From NCBI GenBank assembly GCA_934725005.1, contig CAKVBE010000075.1, positions 1-5,461 of the forward strand: 5,461 nt of DNA. The letters are read 5' to 3'. The DNA comes from an uncultured Rickettsiales bacterium. Its GTDB lineage: Bacteria; Pseudomonadota; Alphaproteobacteria; Rickettsiales; UBA1997. This document shows positions 1 through 5,360 of this stretch, piece by piece. Position 1 is the stretch's first letter; each line of letters starts with the position of its first letter. The position numbers were made by a program, and so were the translations under genes. The notes under the pieces are model-generated. The model had not been told where the DNA came from. It searched no databases and saw only the letters and a list, made by a program, of their open reading frames with translations.

Positions 1-75
1 ATTTTAACTAAGTAAGCCAGTATTTACAAGTACTGGCTTAAATTATTTGAAAATTAGACCGGACAGTAGTGCGAA
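1..75. repeat. Copy A of a 75-bp dispersed repeat
   Basis: This segment aligns without gaps to 305-379 at an offset of 304 bp, with 62 of 75 positions identical. Ten of the 13 differences are transitions, which suggests an old duplication that has drifted. The longest identical block is 34-54, followed by 62-71. The left part of copy A folds as a perfect 10-bp stem (13-22 with 31-40). A 12-bp piece of it, ATTTACAAGTAC (22-33), recurs exactly at 178-189. The repeat may extend left of the window. It could be the end of a decayed insertion sequence or a palindromic intergenic repeat; I cannot assign it to a named family. Confidence 0.75.
13..40. repeat. Perfect 10-bp inverted repeat (stem-loop) within copy A
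   Basis: TAAGCCAGTA (13-22) pairs fully with TACTGGCTTA (31-40) around an 8-nt loop, TTTACAAG. No T-tract follows on either strand, so it is not a standard intrinsic terminator, although it could end transcription of a gene left of the window. In copy B (317-344) the same arms carry two mismatches and a G-T wobble, so the structure is only partly kept there. Confidence 0.6.
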
Positions 76-304
76 AAGTGGAAGGATTTAGAAAAGCAAC
101 AAAAAAATTTTTTCACTGAAGTAAAAATGTCCAAAGGACAAAATGAGGGCTTAAATCAGATAGTGAAATTTTAAACAATTTACAAGTACCATATCGTCCT
201 TTCAGAGCACTTTCTATCAAGAAAGAAAAGGATTTAGTAATAGTTTTTCTTAATTATTTGTGAGAAATACTTGTTTTTCATTAAAATTTGAGTTTATGCA
301 AATA
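76..304. other. Gene-free spacer between the two repeat copies, rich in stem-loops
   Basis: I see no convincing gene in any frame; the longest open stretches are about 40 codons without a plausible start or recognisable product. Two nested structures are visible. One pairs TTTCACT (111-117) with AGTGAAA (162-168), enclosing a small TGTCC/GGACA hairpin (128-132 with 136-140), and TTTT follows. The other pairs TCCTTT (197-202) with AAAGGA (227-232), enclosing CTTTCT/AGAAAG (210-215 with 220-225, ATCA loop). AAGGATTTAG occurs at both 82-91 and 228-237. This may be the interior of a decayed mobile element or an unannotated structured RNA; neither can be decided here. Confidence 0.45.
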
Positions 305-379
305 ATTTTAACCAATTGAACCAATATCTATAAGTAATGGCTTAAATTATTTGAAAATCAGAGTAGACAGTAGTGTGAA
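305..379. repeat. Copy B of the 75-bp dispersed repeat
   Basis: Second copy of the repeat at 1-75, in the same orientation. The identical core is 338-358, followed by 366-375. Its hairpin arms have drifted (A-C and A-A mismatches plus a wobble), so copy A is the better-preserved one. It ends about 95 bp before the -35 box of the downstream metal-pump gene. Confidence 0.75.
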
Positions 380-434
380 TAGGTATTGAACTAAATTCAG
401 TATGATATACATTTCAATTCATTCTATTTCCTAG

Positions 435-458
435 CTCACATATTAACTCACATTATTA
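435..458. repeat. Two-unit 12-bp direct repeat upstream of the ATPase promoter
   Basis: CTCACATATTAA (435-446) is followed at once by CTCACATTATTA (447-458); the first seven bases, CTCACAT, are identical. The 12-bp period is close to one helical turn, and the pair ends 15 bp before the -35 box. That position would suit an activator or repressor, but a two-unit repeat in A+T-rich DNA can arise by chance. Confidence 0.35.
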
Positions 459-473
459 TCTATATAATTTTTC

Positions 474-502
474 TTGACAAAGTAATAAGACTATTTTATA
501 AT
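474..502 (+). promoter_or_regulatory. Consensus sigma70 promoter of the metal-transporting ATPase gene
   Basis: TTGACA (474-479) and TATAAT (497-502) match the consensus at all 12 positions, with the optimal 17-bp spacer (480-496). Transcription would begin near A508 or A510, leaving a 5' leader of only about 22-24 nt before the ATG at 532. A hexamer pair this perfect at ideal spacing, directly before a gene, is strong evidence of a real promoter. A promoter this strong normally needs a repressor if the product is only wanted under stress; the inverted repeat at 507-534 lies where such a repressor would bind. Confidence 0.85.
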
Positions 503-506
503 CAAA

Positions 507-534
507 CATATATTTAATTGTTTAATTGTATATG
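507..534 (+). promoter_or_regulatory. Inverted repeat with internal tandem duplication over the leader and start codon
   Basis: CATATA (507-512) and TATATG (529-534) are perfect 6-bp inverted arms. The 16 bp between them are an exact tandem duplication, TTTAATTG twice (513-520, 521-528). The right arm contains the ATG start codon (532-534). In DNA this could be an operator just downstream of the -10 box; A+T-rich palindromes here are known targets of ArsR/SmtB-type metal sensors. In RNA the arms could hide the start codon. No regulator gene lies in the window, so the role is inferred. Confidence 0.45.
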
Positions 535-2376
535 AATAGAGAATTGAAGAATTTATTACTGAGAATAGTACTTTCTGTAATTTTGTTTATTTTATCTTTT
601 TTTCTGAATAATTATTATAGATTCATATGTTTATTTTTTTCGTATATTATCACTGGAAGTACAATTATAAAAAAGGCTTTTGAGAACATTAAGGACAAAC
701 AAATTTTTGATGAAAATTTGTTGATGCTTATAGCAACTATTGGTGCTGTGATAATTGGTGAATATAATGAAGCGATTTTTGTTGTATTATTTTTTCAAAT
801 AGGAGAATTTTTTCAGGATTATGCTGTAAATAAATCAAAAAATTCTATTACATCATTGATGAATATACGTCCTGATTTTGCAAGATTAAAAAAAGATAAT
901 AATTTTATTATTGTTGATCCAAAAGATGTTGAGATTGGTAGTATTATTGAGGTAAGACCGGGAGAGAAGATCCCATTAGATGGTTTTGTTATAAAAGGAA
1001 GTTCTGTTTTAAATATGTCTTCTTTAACTGGAGAATCGATCCCTTGTAATGTTTATGAAAATGATGAAGTTTTGAATGGTTCAATAAATTTAAATAGTGT
1101 AATACAAATTAGAACAACAAAAGAATTTTATTCTTCAACTGTGAACAAGATTTTAAATCTTGTTGAAAATGCGTCAACATTTAAATCAAAGTCTGAAAAC
1201 TTTATTACAAAATTTGCTAATTATTATACACCAATTGTTGTTATTATTGCATTAATAATGGCTATGATTTTTCCATTAATAACAAAATCTGAATTCACAA
1301 CATGGTTCTACAGAGCGATTACATTTTTAGTTATATCATGTCCATGTGCATTGGTTATATCTGTTCCACTTAGTTTTTTTTGTGGAATTGGGTTAGCTTC
1401 TAAAAATGGTATTCTTATTAAAGGTAGTAATTACCTAGAAAGTTTAACTAAAGTTAAAACTGTTGTTTTTGACAAAACCGGAACTTTGACAAATGGAACT
1501 TTTTCTGTTACAAAAATACAATCTAATTTAATATCAAATGATGAACTATTAAGAATTGCTTATCATATGGAATACTATTCTTCTCATCCAATAGCTGTAT
1601 CAATAAAAAAAGCTTATAATGGAGATTTTGAATTAGAAAATGTGTCGAATGTTAAAGAATTCTTTGGAAAAGGTGTTTCTGGTGAGTTTTGTAATGACAA
1701 AATAATCATTGGTAATTTAAGATTCATGAATGAGAATAATATAAAAGTTCCAGAAGTTAATGAAGTTGGAACAGTTATATATGTTATTAAAAATAATAGT
1801 TATCTAGGATATATTTTAATTCAAGATGAAATAAAATTAGAAGCAAAAAGTACAATTGAAGAGTTGAAAGATATTGGTGTTAAAAAAGTTATTATGTTAA
1901 CTGGTGATAAAAAAAGTATAGCCTCAAGTATTTCTAATGAATTAGGATTAGATAATTTTTACTATGAATTGTTACCAAATGAAAAAATTGACAAGGTCAA
2001 ACTTTTATCCAGTGAAAAAAAATCAACTGAAAAAATTTTATTTGTTGGTGATGGTATAAATGACGTGCCGGTATTGATTTATTCAGATATTGGCATAGCT
2101 ATGGGTGGAATAGGAACTGATGCGGCAATTGAAGCTTCTGATGTTGTTATAATGAATGACAATATACATAAAATTGTTGATGTTATTAAAATTGCTAAAA
2201 AAACGTTATTGGTAGTTAAAGAAAACATAATTTTTGCCATAGGAATAAAATTTTTAATACTATTTTTAGGTATCATTAATATATCTTCAATATGGTTTGC
2301 TATTTTTGCTGATGTTGGTGTTTCTGTTATAACTATAATAAATGCCATAAGAATTGCAAAGCATAAATATTTGTAA
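532..2376 (+). CDS. P1B-type heavy-metal-transporting ATPase (Zn/Cd/Pb efflux subtype), no N-terminal metal-binding domain
   Basis: Inner-membrane pump that uses ATP to export divalent soft metals. The family core is complete in 614 residues: two pairs of N-terminal membrane segments (about 10-41 and 64-92), actuator domain with TGES (166-169), membrane segments near 232-250 and 260-287 with the metal-binding CPC (270-272), phosphorylation site DKTGT (Asp314), HP dipeptide (352-353), TGD (457-459), the GDGIND hinge (506-511) and two final segments (about 564-605). Lys573 and Asp594 in the last pair match the residues that mark the ZntA/CadA (P1B-2) subtype, favouring Zn/Cd/Pb over copper. There is no CxxC or HMA domain before the first membrane segment. 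After GDGIND the usual APAL reads VPVL. ATG 532 is preferred; an in-frame TTG at 526 would add two residues. No Shine-Dalgarno is visible. The sequence around CPC resembles Firmicutes enzymes, so lateral acquisition is possible but untested. Confidence 0.93.
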   Translation: MNRELKNLLLRIVLSVILFILSFFLNNYYRFICLFFSYIITGSTIIKKAFENIKDKQIFDENLLMLIATIGAVIIGEYNEAIFVVLFFQIGEFFQDYAVNKSKNSITSLMNIRPDFARLKKDNNFIIVDPKDVEIGSIIEVRPGEKIPLDGFVIKGSSVLNMSSLTGESIPCNVYENDEVLNGSINLNSVIQIRTTKEFYSSTVNKILNLVENASTFKSKSENFITKFANYYTPIVVIIALIMAMIFPLITKSEFTTWFYRAITFLVISCPCALVISVPLSFFCGIGLASKNGILIKGSNYLESLTKVKTVVFDKTGTLTNGTFSVTKIQSNLISNDELLRIAYHMEYYSSHPIAVSIKKAYNGDFELENVSNVKEFFGKGVSGEFCNDKIIIGNLRFMNENNIKVPEVNEVGTVIYVIKNNSYLGYILIQDEIKLEAKSTIEELKDIGVKKVIMLTGDKKSIASSISNELGLDNFYYELLPNEKIDKVKLLSSEKKSTEKILFVGDGINDVPVLIYSDIGIAMGGIGTDAAIEASDVVIMNDNIHKIVDVIKIAKKTLLVVKENIIFAIGIKFLILFLGIINISSIWFAIFADVGVSVITIINAIRIAKHKYL

Positions 2377-2418
2377 ATAACGAGTATACTTTTTATTATG
2401 TAATGAAGTTGTTATGTG

Positions 2419-2436
2419 ATTTTAGTGTGCTAAAAT
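2419..2436 (+). terminator. A+T-rich hairpin after the ATPase gene (weak terminator candidate)
   Basis: ATTTTAG (2419-2425) pairs with CTAAAAT (2430-2436) around a TGTG loop, 42 bp after the ATPase stop codon. Only one G-C pair and no U-tract afterwards make it a poor intrinsic terminator. It is nevertheless the clearest stem in the 157-bp spacer before gatC. Confidence 0.2.
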
Positions 2437-2438
2437 AA

Positions 2439-2466
2439 TTGAGAAATATGCGAATTTAAGTATTTT
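2439..2466 (+). promoter_or_regulatory. Candidate promoter for gatC-gatA
   Basis: TTGAGA (2439-2444, 5 of 6 consensus) and TATTTT (2461-2466, 4 of 6) are 16 bp apart, which would give a leader of about 60 nt before gatC. A weaker alternative is TTGCTT (2471-2476) with TATTGT (2493-2498). In DNA this A+T-rich such matches are common, so this is a guess at the most likely site. Confidence 0.3.
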
Positions 2467-2533
2467 TTAATTGCTTTATTAAAAAAAGACTATATTGTAT
2501 ACAAGTAATTTTAATATGAATGTATATAACAAA

Positions 2534-2824
2534 ATGTACATAACAGAAGAACAACTTAAAAAAGTATCAAAACTTTCGAGAATAGAGATAACTGAAAGTG
2601 ATAAGAAAAAATACATGGAACTTATCGATAAAGATTTAAATGATGTAAAAGAAGTTTTTAATATAAATACAGATGGTTTAGAAGCTATGGTAAATCCGTA
2701 TAATATACAATTAGAACTATACAAAGATGTTGTATCAGATGGAAATATTGTAGATGAAATTATGAAAAATAATCCAAATAATGTATATAATTACTTTGCA
2801 GTACCAAAAATAATAGAAGGATAA
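2534..2824 (+). CDS. gatC: Asp-tRNA(Asn)/Glu-tRNA(Gln) amidotransferase subunit C
   Basis: Small structural subunit (96 residues, normal for the family) of the cytoplasmic GatCAB enzyme, which converts mischarged Glu-tRNA(Gln), and often Asp-tRNA(Asn), into the amidated forms. GatC wraps around GatA and ties it to GatB. The N-terminus, with its helix of the form ITEEQLKKVSKLSRIEI, and the C-terminal DVVSDGN...YFAVPKIIEG pattern are typical of GatC. ATG 2534 gives the usual family N-terminus. In-frame ATG 2516 and TTG 2495 would add 6 or 13 residues of poor character. No ribosome-binding site is visible before 2534. The stop codon is 3 bp before gatA, and the gene order gatC-gatA is the common one, so co-transcription is likely. 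Identity also rests on this neighbour, because GatC alone is short and variable. Confidence 0.92.
   Translation: MYITEEQLKKVSKLSRIEITESDKKKYMELIDKDLNDVKEVFNINTDGLEAMVNPYNIQLELYKDVVSDGNIVDEIMKNNPNNVYNYFAVPKIIEG
2815..2820 (+). promoter_or_regulatory. Shine-Dalgarno sequence of gatA
   Basis: AGAAGG at 2815-2820, 7 nt before the gatA ATG, lies within the last codons of gatC. It is the only clear ribosome-binding site in the window and it fixes the gatA start. Confidence 0.75.
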
Positions 2825-2827
2825 TCT

Positions 2828-4297
2828 ATGAGTGAATTAACTAAGCTAACATTACTTGAAGCAAAGAATAAATTGGCAAGTAAAGAAATAACTAGTGTTG
2901 AATTAACAAGTGCCTTTATTGAAAATATAGAAAAAAATGAAAGATTAAATGCGTTTATCACTAAAACATTTGAATTAGCCCTAGAGCAAGCAAAGAGATC
3001 CGATGAGAATATATCAAAAGGAAATATTAAAAAGTTGGAGGGTCTTCCTTTGGCTGTAAAAGATAATTTTTGTACAAAAGGTATTAGAACAACAGCTGCA
3101 TCAAATATACTTGGAAATTTTATACCACAATATGAATCGACAGTTACACAAAAATTATTGAATGAAAATTATGTTTTACTTGGTAAAACAAATATGGATA
3201 GTTTTGCATGTGGTTCAACGACTGCTACAAGTGATTTTGGTTGTGCTATAAGTCCATTAAAATCCGATAAAGATAATAGGGATTTAATACCTGGTGGTTC
3301 GTCCGGTGGTTCTGCTGCTGCTGTAAGTGGAAATTTATGTTTAGCCGCTACAGGAACTGATACTGGTGGATCTATAAGACAACCAGCTAGTGTATGTGGA
3401 TTGGTTGGTGTAAAACCAACATATGGTAGAGTTTCAAGAAGTGGAATTGTTGCATATGCGAGTTCATTTGATCAGGCTGGTTGGTTAACAAAAAATGTAA
3501 AAGATTCTGCCTATCTAACAGATATTATTTGTGGAAAAGATGACAAAGATGCCACAAGTGTAAAAAGAGAAGAGACGCATTTTTTTGAAAATTTAAATGA
3601 AAATTCCATTAAAGGAAAGAAAATTGGTATAGTAAAAGAATTTTTGCATTTAGAGAATAAAGTTGATAGTGATATTTATAAAAGTTTTTATGATACATTA
3701 GATCTTTTTAAAAAAAATGGTTGTGAAGTAAAAGAAATTTCAATACCAACTATAAATTATGTTCCTGAATTATATACAATATTGAGTTATACCGAATTAG
3801 CTTCAAACTTAGCTAGATATGACGGTGTTAGATATGGTTACAGAACAAAAAAAGACTTAAAGAGTTTAGATGATTTATATTATAAATCACGTTCAGAAGG
3901 GTTTTGTGACAATATAAAAAAGAGAATATTACTTGGTTATTTCTTTTCTTCATCAGAAAATTATGAAAAATACTTTTTAAAAGCACAAAAAGTTAGAAGA
4001 AAGTTAACAAATGAATTTTTAAATGGAATGAAAAATGTTGATTTTTTGATGACGCCATCAACTCCACAAACTGCTTTTCCTATAGACTTAACAGATGAAG
4101 AGAAAGAGAAGAATGCTGAATCAAATTATTTAAATGATTTATTTGTATGTCCTGTAAATATGGCTGGTTTACCTGCAATTAGTATTCCAACAAGAGTTGC
4201 AAGTAATGGTTTACCAATAGGAATGCATTTTATTGGAAAATACTTTGACGAGCAAACATTATTTGATATTGGATTGTTTTTAGAAAAGAATATGTAA
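2828..4297 (+). CDS. gatA: Asp-tRNA(Asn)/Glu-tRNA(Gln) amidotransferase subunit A
   Basis: Glutaminase subunit of GatCAB: it hydrolyses glutamine and passes the ammonia to GatB for transamidation of mischarged tRNA in the cytoplasm. It belongs to the amidase-signature family. The Ser-cisSer-Lys triad is intact by alignment to known enzymes: Lys78 (in LAVKDNF), cis-Ser158 (in GGSSGGSAAAV) and nucleophile Ser182 (in TDTGGSIRQPAS); the 24-residue gap between the serines is the family value. At 489 residues it is full length. Four or five extra residues (about 146-151) precede the cis-Ser segment, as I recall for Rickettsia and other alphaproteobacteria. The start is fixed by the Shine-Dalgarno at 2815-2820. 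It follows gatC by 3 bp. gatB, often the next gene, is absent here: 203 bp of spacer and grpE follow. No frameshift or missing catalytic residue is seen, so the enzyme should be active if gatB lies elsewhere. Confidence 0.97.
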   Translation: MSELTKLTLLEAKNKLASKEITSVELTSAFIENIEKNERLNAFITKTFELALEQAKRSDENISKGNIKKLEGLPLAVKDNFCTKGIRTTAASNILGNFIPQYESTVTQKLLNENYVLLGKTNMDSFACGSTTATSDFGCAISPLKSDKDNRDLIPGGSSGGSAAAVSGNLCLAATGTDTGGSIRQPASVCGLVGVKPTYGRVSRSGIVAYASSFDQAGWLTKNVKDSAYLTDIICGKDDKDATSVKREETHFFENLNENSIKGKKIGIVKEFLHLENKVDSDIYKSFYDTLDLFKKNGCEVKEISIPTINYVPELYTILSYTELASNLARYDGVRYGYRTKKDLKSLDDLYYKSRSEGFCDNIKKRILLGYFFSSSENYEKYFLKAQKVRRKLTNEFLNGMKNVDFLMTPSTPQTAFPIDLTDEEKEKNAESNYLNDLFVCPVNMAGLPAISIPTRVASNGLPIGMHFIGKYFDEQTLFDIGLFLEKNM

Positions 4298-4340
4298 TTA
4301 CATCTATTATATACGATTTTTAGGTTTATGTATCAATTTA

Positions 4341-4383
4341 AGTAGCGGTGTCGGCATTTTGTTTAAATCAAGCACCGCACACT
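4341..4383 (+). terminator. G+C-rich stem-loop after gatA (possible terminator or repeat remnant)
   Basis: GCGGTG (4345-4350) pairs with CACCGC (4373-4378), with a T-G wobble inside and AGT/ACT (4341-4343 with 4381-4383) outside across a small internal loop. The loop is about 22 nt, and the only T-run is TTTT at 4391-4394, 7 nt beyond the outer stem. The patch is clearly richer in G+C than the surrounding spacer. It sits 44 bp after the gatA stop, so it may end the gatCA transcript, but its shape is not a standard intrinsic terminator. It could equally be a remnant of a repeat or gene. Confidence 0.35.
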
Positions 4384-4500
4384 GCTCAGATTTTCATATA
4401 ATAAACTATCAAATTAATAATCGATACTAACATTATTGTGTTGAAAAATTTTTAAAATTAATTAAATATATAACAGTTGATTTATAACTACTTAAATAAA

Positions 4501-5076
4501 ATGGACAAAATTAAAACTGAGAACCTTGAGGCCGAGTTAGATAGTCTTAGCGGCATTAGTGAAGCTAGCGATGATAAAGTTAAAGATCAGAAAAGTGAGT
4601 ATGACGAGGAGTTAAAAAAAGTTAAAACTGAACTTGAAAACTTTAAAGAGATTGCACTAAGGAAAGCAGCTGAAGTTGAAAATATAAAAAAGAGATCACA
4701 AGAAGATTTAGAAAAAGCTGCAAACTATTCGATTTCAAAATTTACAAAGGAATTACTGCCTGTAATGGACGCTTTATATCTTGCTGTAGAAAACGCACAG
4801 AATGACGAGTTATCAAAAAATGATAAATGTTGTAATTTCTTCAATGGAGTAAATATTACACTTAATGAATTAAAAAAAGTTTTTGAAAAAAATAATATAA
4901 AAAGACTGTATCCATTAGGCGACGAGTTTAATCATGATTTTCACCAAGCTATTATGCAAGTTGAAAGTGATAAAGATGAAGGCATAATAGTGAATGTTAT
5001 TCAAGCAGGCTATACATTAAATGGAAGGTTAATAAGGCCGGCAATGGTAGCAGTTTCTAAAGGAAAATCTGAGTAA
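4501..5076 (+). CDS. grpE: Nucleotide exchange factor GrpE
   Basis: Cytoplasmic cochaperone that releases ADP from DnaK (Hsp70) so that bound protein is let go; part of the DnaK-DnaJ-GrpE folding system. The protein has 191 residues, usual for the family. Residues 1-32 are charged and low in conservation. About 33-80 form the long helix/coiled coil used for dimerisation (RKAAEVENIKKRSQEDLEKA), followed by FTKELLPVMDAL. The C-terminal beta domain that contacts DnaK carries FNHDFHQAIMQVE (143-155) and the family signature near 170-185 (GYTLNGRLIRPAMVAV). ATG 4501 is preferred; an in-frame TTG at 4477 would add eight unlikely residues. No Shine-Dalgarno is visible. Upstream, TTGAAA (4441-4446) and TATAAC (4469-4474) are promoter-like but too far apart. 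I see no CIRCE element (the HrcA operator) and no clear sigma32 promoter, so heat regulation is not shown. dnaK, dnaJ and hrcA are not in the window. Confidence 0.95.
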   Translation: MDKIKTENLEAELDSLSGISEASDDKVKDQKSEYDEELKKVKTELENFKEIALRKAAEVENIKKRSQEDLEKAANYSISKFTKELLPVMDALYLAVENAQNDELSKNDKCCNFFNGVNITLNELKKVFEKNNIKRLYPLGDEFNHDFHQAIMQVESDKDEGIIVNVIQAGYTLNGRLIRPAMVAVSKGKSE

Positions 5077-5088
5077 TTTCATTTTTTT
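5063..5088 (+). terminator. Weak terminator candidate overlapping the grpE stop codon
   Basis: GAAAAT (5063-5068) and AATTTC (5075-5080) form a short stem with one A-A mismatch, followed by A and a run of seven T (5082-5088). The T-tract is good but the stem is very weak, so it may be no more than A+T-rich sequence. Confidence 0.2.
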
Positions 5089-5204
5089 AAATAATTTAAT
5101 CTATAATTGTAACTTTACTTCATCAAAAGGTTATTACTTGGTTCTCACTTATTTGAATGACGAAATACAAAGTAATATATGAAGACTTACTTATAGTTAT
5201 GATC

Positions 5205-5242
5205 AAATAGCTTAAATTATAGATTACTATTTAAGGTTTTTT
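5205..5242 (+). terminator. Candidate intrinsic terminator downstream of grpE
   Basis: CTTAAAT (5211-5217) pairs with ATTTAAG (5229-5235) around an 11-nt loop; G and six T (5237-5242) follow, and an AAA run precedes. The arrangement is right for an intrinsic terminator, but the stem has a single G-C pair. It lies 134 bp after the grpE stop and is enclosed by the ACTTACTT/AAGTAAGT arms (5185-5192, 5249-5256), so it may belong to a larger structure. Confidence 0.35.
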
Positions 5243-5338
5243 AAAACAAAGTAAGTACGTGCTGATATGTTTAGCAAAATAGGACTCAAGTCTGGGATCG
5301 TTATTTTGAATTTGCTTTACAATTAAATTACCAAAATT

Positions 5339-5360
5339 TTTCCCCTTTTTGAGGGGGAAA
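5339..5360. repeat. CCCC/GGGG stem-loop near the right edge
   Basis: TTTCCCC (5339-5345) pairs with GGGGAAA (5354-5360), extended by a T-G wobble and a T-A pair on the plus strand, leaving a 4-nt loop. It is the most G+C-rich stem in the window. On the minus strand it is followed by AATTTT and comes 7 nt after the TAG at 5368-5370, so it could terminate a leftward transcript entering from the right. On the plus strand no T-tract follows. Confidence 0.5.

Noticed and set aside
70..174. Open stretch of about 34 codons after the TAG at 67-69, with an internal ATG at 128
   Set aside because: It overlaps the repeat and stem-loops, has no ribosome-binding site and gives a lysine-rich peptide with no recognisable features; chance is the simpler explanation.
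1..380. CRISPR array
   Set aside because: There are only two long, diverged copies 304 bp apart plus a 12-bp fragment, with no regular short repeats or spacers and no cas genes.
526..531. TTG start two codons before the ATPase ATG
   Set aside because: ATG at 532 is a better start and there is no ribosome-binding site to favour TTG; the choice changes only two residues.
2079..2348. Minus-strand open frame of 89 codons
   Set aside because: It lies wholly within the ATPase gene, opposite its GDGIND hinge and final membrane segments, and shows no family features of its own.
2479..2724. Minus-strand open frame of 81 codons
   Set aside because: It is antisense to gatC and low in complexity (Ser, Phe, Leu), as expected from the reverse of an A+T-rich gene.
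4425..4500. CIRCE element or sigma32 promoter before grpE
   Set aside because: No TTAGCACTC/GAGTGCTAA inverted repeat is present. GTTGAAA at 4440-4446 resembles a heat-shock -35, but no matching -10 lies at a proper distance.
4298..4500. tRNA or small stable RNA in the gatA-grpE spacer
   Set aside because: The G+C-rich stem-loop does not extend to a cloverleaf, and no T-loop or CCA end is visible.
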